A stretch of 64,000 bases of DNA from Spartobacteria bacterium (lineage in GTDB: Bacteria > Verrucomicrobiota > Verrucomicrobiia > Chthoniobacterales > UBA10450). Under the pieces are notes generated by a model, which saw nothing but the letters and a program-made list of their open reading frames with translations, ran no database searches and had not been told where the DNA came from. The DNA is taken from NCBI GenBank assembly GCA_003134785.1, contig PLCN01000020.1, positions 349,864 to 413,863 of the forward strand. Reading direction: 5' to 3'. Positions 34,926-43,427 of the stretch are shown here, one piece after another (the stretch's first letter is position 1; each line of letters opens with the position of its first letter). The position numbers and the translations under genes are program-made.

Positions 34926-36092
34926 CTACAGGCCTCTGAGCCGCGCGTGTTCCTCCAATAAATACCGATCCGTCATCCCCGCGATATAATCGCAAATCGT
35001 TCGGTGCAGCCCTTCGTTCTCGATTCGTTTCGCAGCCGCGTCGCCCAACCGATCGGGCGCGAGCACGTAGGCCGCGAAAACCGACCGCAACATCTCACAA
35101 GCCTGGCGATTCACCTCCGCCACCCGCGGATGGTAATAGACGTTCTTATATAAGAAGCGGCGCAACTCGCGGTTCGCCTCGAGCAATTTTTCGCTGTAGG
35201 AAATGAGGGGGGCGGGTTGCCGTCGCACTTCGTCCGCGCTCCGCACGCCGGCGTTCGCGATCGTTTCGGCGCTGGTGGTGATCACGTCCCGCACCTGCAC
35301 ATCAATGATGTCGCGAATGATGATCTGGTGCAGTTCCGGCTCACGGACCTCCGGATAACGCTCGACGACTGATTGCTGGCTGGCGCGCCAAACGGCGCTT
35401 TCCTCTAATTGACTGGGGCTGAGAATTTCGAAGTCGACCGCATCGTCGAGATCGTGGCTGTAGTACGTGATCTCATCCGCGAGATTGGCGATCTGCGCTT
35501 CCAGCGAGGGGCAACGATATTTTTCCTCGCCCTCCACCGGCGGATCGTAAAACGCCTGATGCTTTTGCAAGCCTTCGCAAACTTCGAAGGTCAAATTCAA
35601 TCCGGGAAAATTCGGATACGCCGCCTCGAGCAACTCGACCACGCGCAGGCTCTGCCGGTTATGATCGAATCCGCCATGTTCCTGCATGCATTCGGCCAAC
35701 ATCTCTTCGCCGGAATGTCCAAAGGGCGAATGCCCGAGATCGTGCGCGAGCGCGATCGCCTCAGCCAAATCTTCGTTTAACGACAACGCGCGCGCGATCG
35801 TGCGGCTGATCGAGGCCACTTCGATCGAGTGCGTCAGCCGCGTGCGGAGATGATCGCCGGTCCCGTTGAGGAAAACCTGCGTTTTATATTCCAGCCGCCG
35901 AAATGCGCGCGAGTGAATGATGCGCGCGCGGTCGCGCTGAAACTCCGTGCGGTAAGCATGGCTCGCCTCGGAGTATTTTCGTCCCCGCGATTCGCCGGAC
36001 TTCTGCGCAAACGGCGCCAGCACGCCGCGTTCGTCCGCCTCCATTTTTTCCCGCGTTTTCCAGCCCTCGCGCTCGCGCGAATCGTTCGTCAC
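34926..36092 (-). CDS. HD-domain deoxyguanosinetriphosphate triphosphohydrolase-like protein
   Basis: The product of 388 residues belongs to the dGTPase-like HD hydrolases that cleave dNTPs to deoxynucleosides and triphosphate. Metal ligands are visible: His in TRLTHSIEVASISR, the His-Asp pair in ALAHDLGHSPFGHSGEEML, and Asp in EITYYSHDLDDAV. The RAFRRLEYKTQVFLNGTGDHLRTR opening is characteristic. It could control dNTP pools or act in defence by nucleotide depletion, as shown for some homologues, but nothing in the context favours defence. It is last in a minus-strand run after the pyruvate dehydrogenase genes. Confidence 0.9.
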   Translation of the reverse strand: MTNDSREREGWKTREKMEADERGVLAPFAQKSGESRGRKYSEASHAYRTEFQRDRARIIHSRAFRRLEYKTQVFLNGTGDHLRTRLTHSIEVASISRTIARALSLNEDLAEAIALAHDLGHSPFGHSGEEMLAECMQEHGGFDHNRQSLRVVELLEAAYPNFPGLNLTFEVCEGLQKHQAFYDPPVEGEEKYRCPSLEAQIANLADEITYYSHDLDDAVDFEILSPSQLEESAVWRASQQSVVERYPEVREPELHQIIIRDIIDVQVRDVITTSAETIANAGVRSADEVRRQPAPLISYSEKLLEANRELRRFLYKNVYYHPRVAEVNRQACEMLRSVFAAYVLAPDRLGDAAAKRIENEGLHRTICDYIAGMTDRYLLEEHARLRGL

Positions 36093-36185
36093 AACGAAGA
36101 CTTATCCTTCGCCCTGTCTATTTTCGAGTCCGGAGTTTGTGCCTGTGGTGGCCGCGATTACAACCCGCCTGAAAGCCGGCCGCCT

Positions 36186-36545
36186 CTATCGTTCGTCCTG
36201 CGCGCTCCGCGACCCCGGATCTGATTTTGAAAATTCTTCCCGGACAGCTTTCCGCGCTGCTCGCGCTTGCGCCCGGATCAGCAGCATATCCAAGAGCGCC
36301 AACAACAGGGCCAACAATGTGTCCCACGCGCACGCGAACCAGAACAGAATGAACCGCCACGGATGTTCGTGGGGGTTGAGCCAGGAACGTAAAACTGTTA
36401 ACCCGGCGACCAGCATAACAACCGCCACGAGCAGCGAGATCGCCATGGTTTTTCGGCGCGAGTTCGCGTCGCGCAGCAATCCGCGCGTGGCGTGAATCGC
36501 GAACGGCACCATCCAGAAACTCTTGTTCGGCGGCCGAGTTTCCAT
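36186..36545 (-). CDS. Small two-helix membrane protein, unknown
   Basis: The 119-residue protein has a basic N-terminus, then two transmembrane helices: MAISLLVAVVMLVAGLTVL (about 34-52) and FILFWFACAWDTLLALLLALLD (about 65-86). A Lys/Arg/Ser-rich soluble tail (AARKAVREEFSKSDPGSRSAQ) follows. It starts 10 bp after the E2 gene, so it is probably the last member of that operon. No enzymatic motif is present. I do not recognise the family. Confidence 0.68.
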   Translation of the reverse strand: METRPPNKSFWMVPFAIHATRGLLRDANSRRKTMAISLLVAVVMLVAGLTVLRSWLNPHEHPWRFILFWFACAWDTLLALLLALLDMLLIRAQARAARKAVREEFSKSDPGSRSAQDER

Positions 36546-36555
36546 GGCCTAACGA

Positions 36556-37908
36556 CTAGATCAGAAGCAACGCCGGGTTCTCGAGCAGCTGCCGGAGTTC
36601 CTTGAGGTATTCCGCGCCGAGAGCGCCATCGATCACGCGATGATCGCAGCTCATGCCGATGCTCATCCGCTGACCGGCCACGATCTGGTCGCAATCGTCG
36701 ATCACCGCTTTCTTTACGATCGCGCCGATCGAAAGGATGAATCCCTGTGGTGGATTGATGATCGCGGAAAAGCTGTCGATGCCGTAGCTGCCAAGATTTG
36801 AAACGGTGAAGGTGCCGCCTTGGAATTCCTCCGGCTTCATCCGCTTGTTCCTTGCGCGATGGGCCAGGTCTTTCACGGCTTCACTGATTTCGCGCAGCGA
36901 CTTGCTCTGCGCGGCTCGAATGACTGGAGTGACGAGACCGTCTTCAATCGCCACCGCGATGGCAAGATTTACGTCGCTGTATTGGACGATCGCGTCTACG
37001 TCGAAGGATGCGTTTGCTTTCGGCACGCGCACCGCAGCTTCGACGGAAGCTTTCAGCACAAAATCGTTTACGGTGATCTTCGCCGAATCCGACCCTTCAC
37101 CCGCCGATTTCAGTTCGGCCCGCGCGCTCATCAGCGGCCCGGCATCGATCTCGATGTTGAGATAGAAATGCGGAACCGGCCCCTTGCTCGCGACCAAACG
37201 TTCCGCGATCACTTTGCGCATTCCGCTGAGATTGATCCGCGCGCCTTCGCCGGCCTGGATCTGCGCAGCGGGCGGTGGTGTTGGCCCGCCTTTCGACTTA
37301 ACCGCCGCGCGGACGTCGGTTTCGGTAACACGGCCTTCGGGTCCCGTGCCCTTAATCGCAGAGATATCGACGCCTTGCTCGGCCGCGACTCGACGCGCGA
37401 GTGGGGAAGCTTTCACGCGCGCTTCGCCGCTGCTTTCGCTTGTTGATTCGGCAGCCGGCTTTGCCGGAGCCGCGGATTTTTTTGGTGCGGCCGATTTCTT
37501 CTCGGCCTTCTCAATCTCCGGCGGCGGAGCGGTCTCGGCTTGTTTTTCGTCTGCTGGCGCGGGTTTCTCCGTTTCGGCCGGCTCTTTCTTTATCGGTGCC
37601 GCCTTTTTTTCTTCTTTCGCTTCGGGCTCCGATTTTTTCTTCTCTTCCTTCGCCTCAGCCGGCGCGGACTCTCCTTCCCCGCTAATGAACGCGATCTTGT
37701 CGCCAACGTTTACCTTGCCGCCTTCTTCCACGTAGATTTCGGTGAGGGTTCCGTCTTCGGGTGATTCCCATTCCATCGTCGCCTTGTCGGTTTCGATCTC
37801 GGCGATGACATCGCCCGTGGAAACCTTGTCTCCCTTCTTCTTCTTCCAGGCGACGAGCGTGCCCTCGGTCATCGTGTCGCTCAGCTTCGGCATTTGAATT
37901 TCAGGCAT
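36556..37908 (-). CDS. pdhC: Pyruvate dehydrogenase E2, dihydrolipoamide acetyltransferase
   Basis: E2 is the core of the pyruvate dehydrogenase complex and transfers the acetyl group from lipoamide to CoA. One lipoyl domain (residues 1-80) carries Lys42 in IETDKATMEWES. A Lys/Glu/Pro/Ala-rich linker of about 85 residues follows. Then comes the peripheral-subunit-binding domain (ASPLARRVAAEQGVDISAIKGTGPEGRV) and the catalytic domain ending in SIGMSCDHRVIDGALGAEYL with the active-site His and Asp. The length of 450 fits a single-lipoyl E2. It lies 12 bp after E1 beta. No E3 gene is in the window. Confidence 0.94.
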   Translation of the reverse strand: MPEIQMPKLSDTMTEGTLVAWKKKKGDKVSTGDVIAEIETDKATMEWESPEDGTLTEIYVEEGGKVNVGDKIAFISGEGESAPAEAKEEKKKSEPEAKEEKKAAPIKKEPAETEKPAPADEKQAETAPPPEIEKAEKKSAAPKKSAAPAKPAAESTSESSGEARVKASPLARRVAAEQGVDISAIKGTGPEGRVTETDVRAAVKSKGGPTPPPAAQIQAGEGARINLSGMRKVIAERLVASKGPVPHFYLNIEIDAGPLMSARAELKSAGEGSDSAKITVNDFVLKASVEAAVRVPKANASFDVDAIVQYSDVNLAIAVAIEDGLVTPVIRAAQSKSLREISEAVKDLAHRARNKRMKPEEFQGGTFTVSNLGSYGIDSFSAIINPPQGFILSIGAIVKKAVIDDCDQIVAGQRMSIGMSCDHRVIDGALGAEYLKELRQLLENPALLLI

Positions 37909-37920
37909 GGCGATTAGTCG

Positions 37921-38907
37921 TTAGGTGTAACAAACTTTCTTCACGGCGGCGATTAACTTCTCCGCGCTGGGCAGCACCGCTTTCTCCAGCCGTTCGTTGT
38001 AGGGCATCGGTACATCTTCCTGCGCCACGCGGAGGATTGGCGCGTCGAGCCCATCGAACATTTCTTTCTGAATGCGGTAGGACACTTCCGCGCCCACTCC
38101 GCAGAAAGGCCGATCCTGCTCGACGATTACGACGCGATGCGTTTTCGAAACCGACTTGAGAATAGCTTCAAGGTCGAGCGGTTTGATCGAGCGCAGGTCA
38201 AGCACCTCGGCGCTGATCTCTTCTTCCTCCTCGAGTCTTTCCGCGGTCGCGAGCGCCAGCGGAACGGTCTGGGCGTAGCAGATAATCGTGACGTCGCCGC
38301 CTTCCCGTTTCACTTCCGCTTCGCCGAGCGGTATGAGCAAGTCGACATCTTCTTCTTCGACCAATCCCTTCGAGCTGTAGAGAAGTTCCACCTCCAGGAC
38401 CAGCACCGGGTTGTTGTCGCGGATCGCCGTCTTGAGCAAGCCTTTCGCATCGCGCGGTGTCGCTGGCGTGCAGATTTTCAAGCCCGGGATGTTGGCGAAA
38501 AGGCATTCGGTCGCGTGCGAATGAGTGGCGCCGAGTTGATGGGCCGGACCGTTTGGTCCGCGGAATGTGATTGGAATATTGAACTGGCCGCCGGACATCG
38601 TGAGCATGTTGGGCGCGTTGTTCACGACCTGATCGAACGCAACCAGCGAGAAACTGAAGGTCATGAATTCGATGATTGGCCGAAGTCCCACCATCGCGGC
38701 GCCAATGCCTAGCCCAGCGAAACCGTTTTCACTGATGGGCGTGTCGATGATGCGCCTGGGACCGAAGCGTTCGAGCAAGCCCTGGCTTACTTTGTAGGCG
38801 CCGTTGTATTCCGCGACTTCCTCGCCCATGAGGAAGACATCCGGATCGCGCGCCAGTTCCTCGGCGAGCGCTTCATTGAGCGCCTGGCGGTAAGTGATTT
38901 CTCTCAC
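37921..38907 (-). CDS. pdhB: Pyruvate dehydrogenase E1 component, beta subunit
   Basis: With the alpha subunit this forms the thiamin-diphosphate-dependent decarboxylase. The segment FLMGEEVAEYNGAYKVSQGLLERFGPRRIIDTPISENGFAGLGIGAAMVGLRP contains the conserved Glu that activates the cofactor. GPNGPAHQLGATHSHATECLF lines the active site. The C-terminal DLRSIKPLDLEAI and VVIVEQDRPFCGVGAEVSYRI are the transketolase C-domain. The length of 328 is standard. It overlaps pdhA by 4 bp and leads directly into pdhC. Confidence 0.95.
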   Translation of the reverse strand: MREITYRQALNEALAEELARDPDVFLMGEEVAEYNGAYKVSQGLLERFGPRRIIDTPISENGFAGLGIGAAMVGLRPIIEFMTFSFSLVAFDQVVNNAPNMLTMSGGQFNIPITFRGPNGPAHQLGATHSHATECLFANIPGLKICTPATPRDAKGLLKTAIRDNNPVLVLEVELLYSSKGLVEEEDVDLLIPLGEAEVKREGGDVTIICYAQTVPLALATAERLEEEEEISAEVLDLRSIKPLDLEAILKSVSKTHRVVIVEQDRPFCGVGAEVSYRIQKEMFDGLDAPILRVAQEDVPMPYNERLEKAVLPSAEKLIAAVKKVCYT

Positions 38908-39881
38908 GCGCTCGCTCCGTTCACGTAGGTGTAGTCGTAAAGCTTCTCTAAAGGCGGCTCGGGACTTTCCTCGGCAAATTTCACGCTGGCGAGCGCAGTT
39001 TCTTTCGCCTGCTTGTCCATCTTATCGAACTGCTCGTTCGAGAGTTTTTCCTCGCGCGTAAGCTGCGCGCGCAGACGCGTGATCGGATCATCCAGGCGGT
39101 ATTTTTCGAGCTGCTCCTTCGTGCGATAGCTCGCCGGATCGGACATGGAATGGCCGCGATAACGATAGGTGCGAATCTCCGCAAACGCCGGGTGCGGATC
39201 TTTGCGGATCCCATCGATGATCTTGGCGAGCGCATCGCGCACTTCCCGAAAGTTCATCCCGTCGATCACCGCCCCGGGGATTTCGTAACCTTCCGCGCGT
39301 TCGACGATTTCCTTCAGCGCGGTCGAACGCTCCACACTGGTCCCCATGGCGAAGAGATTGTTTTCGCAAACGAAGATGATCGGCAATTTGTAAAGCGCGG
39401 CGAGGTTCAGCGCCTCATGGAATCCTCCCTGGTTGATCGCACCGTCGCCGAAAAAGCAAAGCGTGACGCGGTCTTCGTCGCGATATTTGGAAGCGAACGC
39501 CAGCCCCACGCCGAGCGGAACATGCGCGCCGACGATAGCGTGCCCGCCGTACATGTGATGCTCGCGATCGAAATAATGCATGGAACCGCCGAGGCCGTGG
39601 GAGCAACCCGTGGCTTTGCCGAAAAGCTCTGCCATGCAAGCGTCCGCGCTCGTGCCGCGGGCGAGCGCGTGCGCATGATCGCGGTAAGCCGTTATGAGGT
39701 AATCATCCGGTCGTGCCGCCGCGACCGCGCCACAGACCACGGCTTCCTGACCGATGTAGAGATGGCAGAACCCGCCAATTTTTTGCGCTTGATATTGTTG
39801 ACTCGCGCGCTCCTCGAAACGCCGGATCAACAGCATCAGCGAGAGCATCTCGACTTCGTCGCGTTGCTCCGGCTGCTGCAT
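38904..39881 (-). CDS. pdhA: Pyruvate dehydrogenase E1 component, alpha subunit
   Basis: The alpha subunit binds thiamin diphosphate through the GDG...N motif, seen here as CFFGDGAINQGGFHEALNLAALYKLPIIFVCENN. The N-terminal RFEERASQQYQAQKIGGFCHLYIGQEAV and HGLGGSMHYF are typical. The phosphorylation-loop region YRYRGHSMSDPASYRTKEQ is also conserved, although regulation by phosphorylation is not expected in bacteria. The length is 325. It is translationally coupled to pdhB and starts 6 bp after the preceding membrane protein gene. Confidence 0.95.
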   Translation of the reverse strand: MQQPEQRDEVEMLSLMLLIRRFEERASQQYQAQKIGGFCHLYIGQEAVVCGAVAAARPDDYLITAYRDHAHALARGTSADACMAELFGKATGCSHGLGGSMHYFDREHHMYGGHAIVGAHVPLGVGLAFASKYRDEDRVTLCFFGDGAINQGGFHEALNLAALYKLPIIFVCENNLFAMGTSVERSTALKEIVERAEGYEIPGAVIDGMNFREVRDALAKIIDGIRKDPHPAFAEIRTYRYRGHSMSDPASYRTKEQLEKYRLDDPITRLRAQLTREEKLSNEQFDKMDKQAKETALASVKFAEESPEPPLEKLYDYTYVNGASA

Positions 39882-39887
39882 GCCGGT

Positions 39888-40481
39888 TTAAGCAGTGTGC
39901 GGAAGGACGGAAGCCGCGCGGGCGCGTTCCGAACTGCGAACGAAAGTCGTGCAAAGAACGAAAAGCCCGGTGAAAAGAAGATCGCTGACGACGGAGTTCC
40001 GGAAAAACATCCAGGTCGGCGTAGTGCTATATTGGGGCAAACCAACCGTGAGCGCTTGAATCAATCCGGCGAAGTTCTTCACGTACCCCGGATCGCTCAG
40101 CCAAGAGAAAATGTTCGTAATGACGTAGAAAAGCGTGGAACCGGCGAGCGAAGCGGGAAGCAAGGTTTTCCACGAAGGCCGATTGGCGATGAAGAGGCCG
40201 AGCCAGCCCACGAGTGCCAGCGCGAAATAGCGGCAAATGATCTCCGGAACGAGAAGCGGCGCGCCGTAATGCACGTTGAGCACGACGTCGGAAAGATAGA
40301 GAGCGAGAAGCGGCACGGTGAACTTGAGTTTCGGCGGAAAATAAACGGCGCCGCATAGTGCGATCGCGGCGAGCGGCGCGAAGTTCGACAGCCAGGTCGA
40401 ACCGGAAATAATGGCGAGTCCGGTCACGATCCGATAGGCGACCGCAGCGAGAATAAGAATGAGAGCGGGAATCATCGGCAT
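39888..40481 (-). CDS. DUF6580-type integral membrane protein
   Basis: The 197-residue protein has about six hydrophobic segments and the pattern NFAPLAAIALCGAVYFP...VPLLALYLSDVVLNVHYG, followed by STLFYVITNIFSWLSDPGY. The topology is reminiscent of ECF-transporter S components, but no substrate is known. It lies 6 bp upstream of pdhA and is probably cotranscribed with the pyruvate dehydrogenase genes. A role in thiamin or lipoate uptake would be attractive but is only a guess from position. Confidence 0.75.
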   Translation of the reverse strand: MPMIPALILILAAVAYRIVTGLAIISGSTWLSNFAPLAAIALCGAVYFPPKLKFTVPLLALYLSDVVLNVHYGAPLLVPEIICRYFALALVGWLGLFIANRPSWKTLLPASLAGSTLFYVITNIFSWLSDPGYVKNFAGLIQALTVGLPQYSTTPTWMFFRNSVVSDLLFTGLFVLCTTFVRSSERARAASVLPHTA

Positions 40482-40537
40482 GAATTTTATCCTTCCTGAG
40501 AGATATGCAATCCCCTTTTGGGTCTCTTCTGCTTCCT

Positions 40538-40595
40538 CCTACTCGTGCTCGTGCTCGTGATCGAAAAAGCAATCGATCACGAGTAGGAGCACGAC
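40538..40595. repeat. CTCGTG-type short repeat in inverted arrangement (includes the rpsT terminator hairpin)
   Basis: The left part repeats CTCGTG three times, and the right part carries its reverse complement (GAGTAGGAGCACGAC). The inner 11-bp stem is CTCGTGATCGA/TCGATCACGAG (40554-40564 and 40573-40583) with an A-rich loop. It lies downstream of rpsT and may terminate that gene. A related single-orientation run (ATCAGGATCAGGAGTACGAG) lies at 58739-58766. Confidence 0.6.
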
Positions 40596-40627
40596 AACGC
40601 AATCGGTGCTGTGAAAAAACGAGACGC

Positions 40628-40897
40628 TTAGGCGGCAGGAGCCGCGGTCGCGGGAGTGGTGAGCGATTTGTTCAAGCGGGCTTTGCGACGGTTGGCGGCA
40701 TTCTTATGAATGATGCCGCGCTTCGCCGCCTTATCGATGGCTGAAATCATCGCGTGCACATCGTTTGGCTCAGCTTTCGACGTCGTGCTCGAAATGCCTT
40801 TTTGCATTTTCCGTAAGCGGGTCAGGACACTGCGATTGCGGAGAGAGCGGACGGCGGTCTGACGCGCGCGTTTGCCGGCGGATTTGGTATTAGCCAT
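40628..40897 (-). CDS. rpsT: 30S ribosomal protein S20
   Basis: The 89-residue basic helical protein binds 16S rRNA during early 30S assembly. Diagnostic parts are the N-terminal MANTKSAGKRARQTAVRSLRNRSVLTRLRKM and the C-terminal IDKAAKRGIIHKNAANRRKARLNKSL. A short Ala/Thr/Pro tail ends it. It is transcribed separately from the downstream pdh operon, from which a hairpin repeat separates it. Confidence 0.96.
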   Translation of the reverse strand: MANTKSAGKRARQTAVRSLRNRSVLTRLRKMQKGISSTTSKAEPNDVHAMISAIDKAAKRGIIHKNAANRRKARLNKSLTTPATAAPAA

Positions 40898-40980
40898 TGT
40901 TGAAAGCGGAAATTTTGTGAACGTGGAGGCTCGCGGACGCGCGCGCGCGTGTCAAGCGATGCGAAACAGAGCCGCCCCAA

Positions 40981-41676
40981 CTACGCGCCGCGGCCCAGGT
41001 GAGGCGGTTCCTCCGGCTCCGCACTTTTGCGGACGGTCGAAGCAGGTGTCTTTTCCGGAGCTTGGGGCTCTTCTATTTTTTCGGGGGCAGGCGCAGGCTT
41101 TGGCGCTTCCAAGGTGAACACCGCGCCCTTCGCAGCTTTCGGGACTTTCGGCAATTTATCTGGCACGATCTCCACGATTGCTCCGATCGGAATCTGAGCA
41201 TAGAGATCGGCGACATCGCGCGATTTCATGCGGATGCAGCCATAGCTCGCCGGACGGCCAATGTATTTCTCCTCGGGCGTTCCGTGGATGTAAATGCACC
41301 GGCTGAAGGCGTGGGCGTTCGATGGTTGCAGGCCGCGCAGCCAGATAATCCTGGTGATGACCGGGTCGCGTCCGGGAGCATTCGGCTTGATGATTTCGCC
41401 GGTAAAACGCCGGTTGCGAAAGACCGCTCCGACCGGGGCGTGATCGCCAATCTTTTCCGCGACTTGGAGGAAACCGAGCGGTGTCGTCATGCGGCCCCAG
41501 TTGTCGCCGACTCCAAACTTGGAAGTGGAAACGGGATACGTGGCTAATTTCTCACCGTTGCCGATGACCATCAGTTTTTGGTCGCGCACGCTGACGATGA
41601 CGCGACTAGGACCATCCGCAAGCGCGGCCGATGACACCGCCACCAACGCGGTGACAACCAACGAAAGGCGAATCAT
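40981..41676 (-). CDS. L,D-transpeptidase (YkuD domain), exported
   Basis: From ATG 41676 the product has 231 residues with a signal peptide (MIRLSLVVTALVAVSSAALA). A frame open to 41940 adds 88 non-conserved residues overlapping the neighbouring gene. The YkuD catalytic motif is visible as His131 in YIHGTPEEKYIG and Cys147 in RPASYGCIRM. These enzymes cross-link peptidoglycan by 3-3 bonds or attach proteins to it. The mature protein ends in a Pro/Glu/Lys-rich tail of about 50 residues that may extend in the periplasm. Confidence 0.88.
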   Translation of the reverse strand: MIRLSLVVTALVAVSSAALADGPSRVIVSVRDQKLMVIGNGEKLATYPVSTSKFGVGDNWGRMTTPLGFLQVAEKIGDHAPVGAVFRNRRFTGEIIKPNAPGRDPVITRIIWLRGLQPSNAHAFSRCIYIHGTPEEKYIGRPASYGCIRMKSRDVADLYAQIPIGAIVEIVPDKLPKVPKAAKGAVFTLEAPKPAPAPEKIEEPQAPEKTPASTVRKSAEPEEPPHLGRGA

Positions 41677-41708
41677 CACTGGCGTTCTTACGGCAAAAGA
41701 GACGTTTG

Positions 41709-43217
41709 TCACGCGGGAATTGTGATCTCGGCTGCACGCTGGCTGCCAAGGCTGATCCTCGGAAACCATTGGCCCATCGAGGAAAGCGAAACGTACAGGA
41801 AGCCCAATTGGAACATGGCCAGGAACGGAACCGAGAGGAATTGGCGGTGCTGAATCGCGAACCAAACGAAATAAGTGAAGTAAATCGCGAAGGTCATTTC
41901 CGCGAGCGGGAGCAGCGATTTGAGGGGCATGTACTTGCAACTGCGCCAGGGCTGCTCCTTGCGTTCGATGCCGTATTTCGGCGTGCGCGCGAAATCCGAT
42001 TTGTGATTGAAGACGGCTTCGAGAACGGCGCGCGCATTATTAAGGGAGAGACCGACGCCGAGCGCGAGCAAGGCCGGCAAGAGGAGGATTTCCTTCATCC
42101 AGGTGCGCGGATTCAATTCACGCTGGGCGCAAATGTAAAAGACCGCGACGGAAACGGACGCGGTCATGAAGATCGGAACATCGAGAAGAAATGTCCGCAT
42201 CCAGCCTGCTTGCGGCCCACCAGTTGAAGGATGGAGAAGCACGCATAAACAAGCTAGCAAGAGGTATGCGAAGTTGGAGGTTAAATGAGCCGTCGCTTCG
42301 ATTTTGATCGGCAGCGAGAGATCGCTGCGCCAGATCGTGGGCAATAATTTCTTGCAGGTCTGGATCGAACCTTTCGTCCAGCGATGCTGCTGCGACTTGA
42401 AGCCGTTCATATCCACCGGCAACTCTGCCGGCGTGATCACGTCGGGCAGGAAAATAAACTTCCAGCCCGCGAGCTGCGCGCGATAACTCAAATCCAGGTC
42501 TTCGGTCAGCGTGTCGTGCTGCCAACCGCCGGACTCATCGATGCACGACCGGCGCCACAGTCCCGCCGTGCCGTTGAAATTGAAAAAACGGCCGCTCCGG
42601 CTCCGGGCCGTTTGTTCGAGCAAGAGATGTCCATCGAGAAACATCGCCTGCACGCGCGTGAGCAGCGAGTAGCCGCGGTTCAAATGACCCCAGCGCGTCT
42701 GGATCATGCCGACTTTCGGGTCCGTAAAAAAATGGATCGTCTTGCGCAGCAAATCCGGTTGCGGAACGAAGTCGGCATCGAGAATGCAAACGAAGTCGCC
42801 TTCAGCCGACCCAAGCCCGGTTTCGAGCGCTCCGGCTTTGAAGCCGGTGCGGTCAGTGCGGTGGATCAGCTCGACGTTGAACCCGCGGCTCTGCAACTTG
42901 TCCACGCAAGCGACGGTCAATTCCCGGGTGTCGTCGGTAGAATCATCCAGCACCTGGATCTGGAGCCGATCTTTCGGATAATCGATTTCGCTGACCGATT
43001 TGAGCAGCCGCTCGACGACGTAGACTTCGTTGAAGATCGGCAACTGCATCGTCACAATCGGCAACTGCTCGAAATAGCCCGCCGCCATCATCGGCCGCTT
43101 TCTGTTTTTCAGGAAAAGGTAAATAATCACATAACGGTGAATCCCGTACGCGGAGAGGCCGATGAGCACACTTAAGTAGCAAACCGTCCAGATGATAGAG
43201 CCAACGCTTCCTTGCAT
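41709..43217 (-). CDS. Family 2 membrane glycosyltransferase (cellulose-synthase-like)
   Basis: From ATG 43217 the product has 502 residues. An N-terminal transmembrane helix is followed by the GT-A domain with the processive-synthase signature: PIFNEVYVVERLLKSV, QVLDDSTDDT (first Asp), CILDADFVPQPD (DxD), TLTEDLDLSYRAQL (TED, catalytic base) and QQHRWTKGS (QxxRW). Several C-terminal helices form the membrane channel. The arrangement resembles bacterial cellulose- or mannan-synthase-like enzymes that extrude a beta-glycan. No BcsB- or cyclic-di-GMP-binding PilZ partner is adjacent. It is divergent from the secreted protein at 43428. Confidence 0.88.
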   Translation of the reverse strand: MQGSVGSIIWTVCYLSVLIGLSAYGIHRYVIIYLFLKNRKRPMMAAGYFEQLPIVTMQLPIFNEVYVVERLLKSVSEIDYPKDRLQIQVLDDSTDDTRELTVACVDKLQSRGFNVELIHRTDRTGFKAGALETGLGSAEGDFVCILDADFVPQPDLLRKTIHFFTDPKVGMIQTRWGHLNRGYSLLTRVQAMFLDGHLLLEQTARSRSGRFFNFNGTAGLWRRSCIDESGGWQHDTLTEDLDLSYRAQLAGWKFIFLPDVITPAELPVDMNGFKSQQHRWTKGSIQTCKKLLPTIWRSDLSLPIKIEATAHLTSNFAYLLLACLCVLLHPSTGGPQAGWMRTFLLDVPIFMTASVSVAVFYICAQRELNPRTWMKEILLLPALLALGVGLSLNNARAVLEAVFNHKSDFARTPKYGIERKEQPWRSCKYMPLKSLLPLAEMTFAIYFTYFVWFAIQHRQFLSVPFLAMFQLGFLYVSLSSMGQWFPRISLGSQRAAEITIPA

Positions 43218-43427
43218 ATCGGGGATAAAGAAATTGCCGCAAAGGCGACAAGGGCGACATGATGCCGCTTCCGACGCGCCCGTCAAATCAAAAATGGCGG
43301 GTTGTTCCAGCCAAACCGAACGCTTTTCCAGCTGGAGAGCGGCCAGAAAGGAAACCGGATTATCTCAGCCAGGCTCACTTGGCTCGGGATGCAAGCAACT
43401 GCGAGTCACCACTCGATTCAGAAAGGA

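Noticed and set aside
39150-40358. A 402-codon plus-strand open frame opposite pdhA and the DUF6580 gene
   Set aside because: It is a shadow frame; the opposite strand encodes unmistakable E1 alpha with all cofactor motifs.
43302-43427. Longer N-terminus for the exported protein starting at 43302
   Set aside because: The extension is basic, hides the signal peptide and lacks a ribosome-binding site, whereas ATG 43428 has GAAAGGA upstream.
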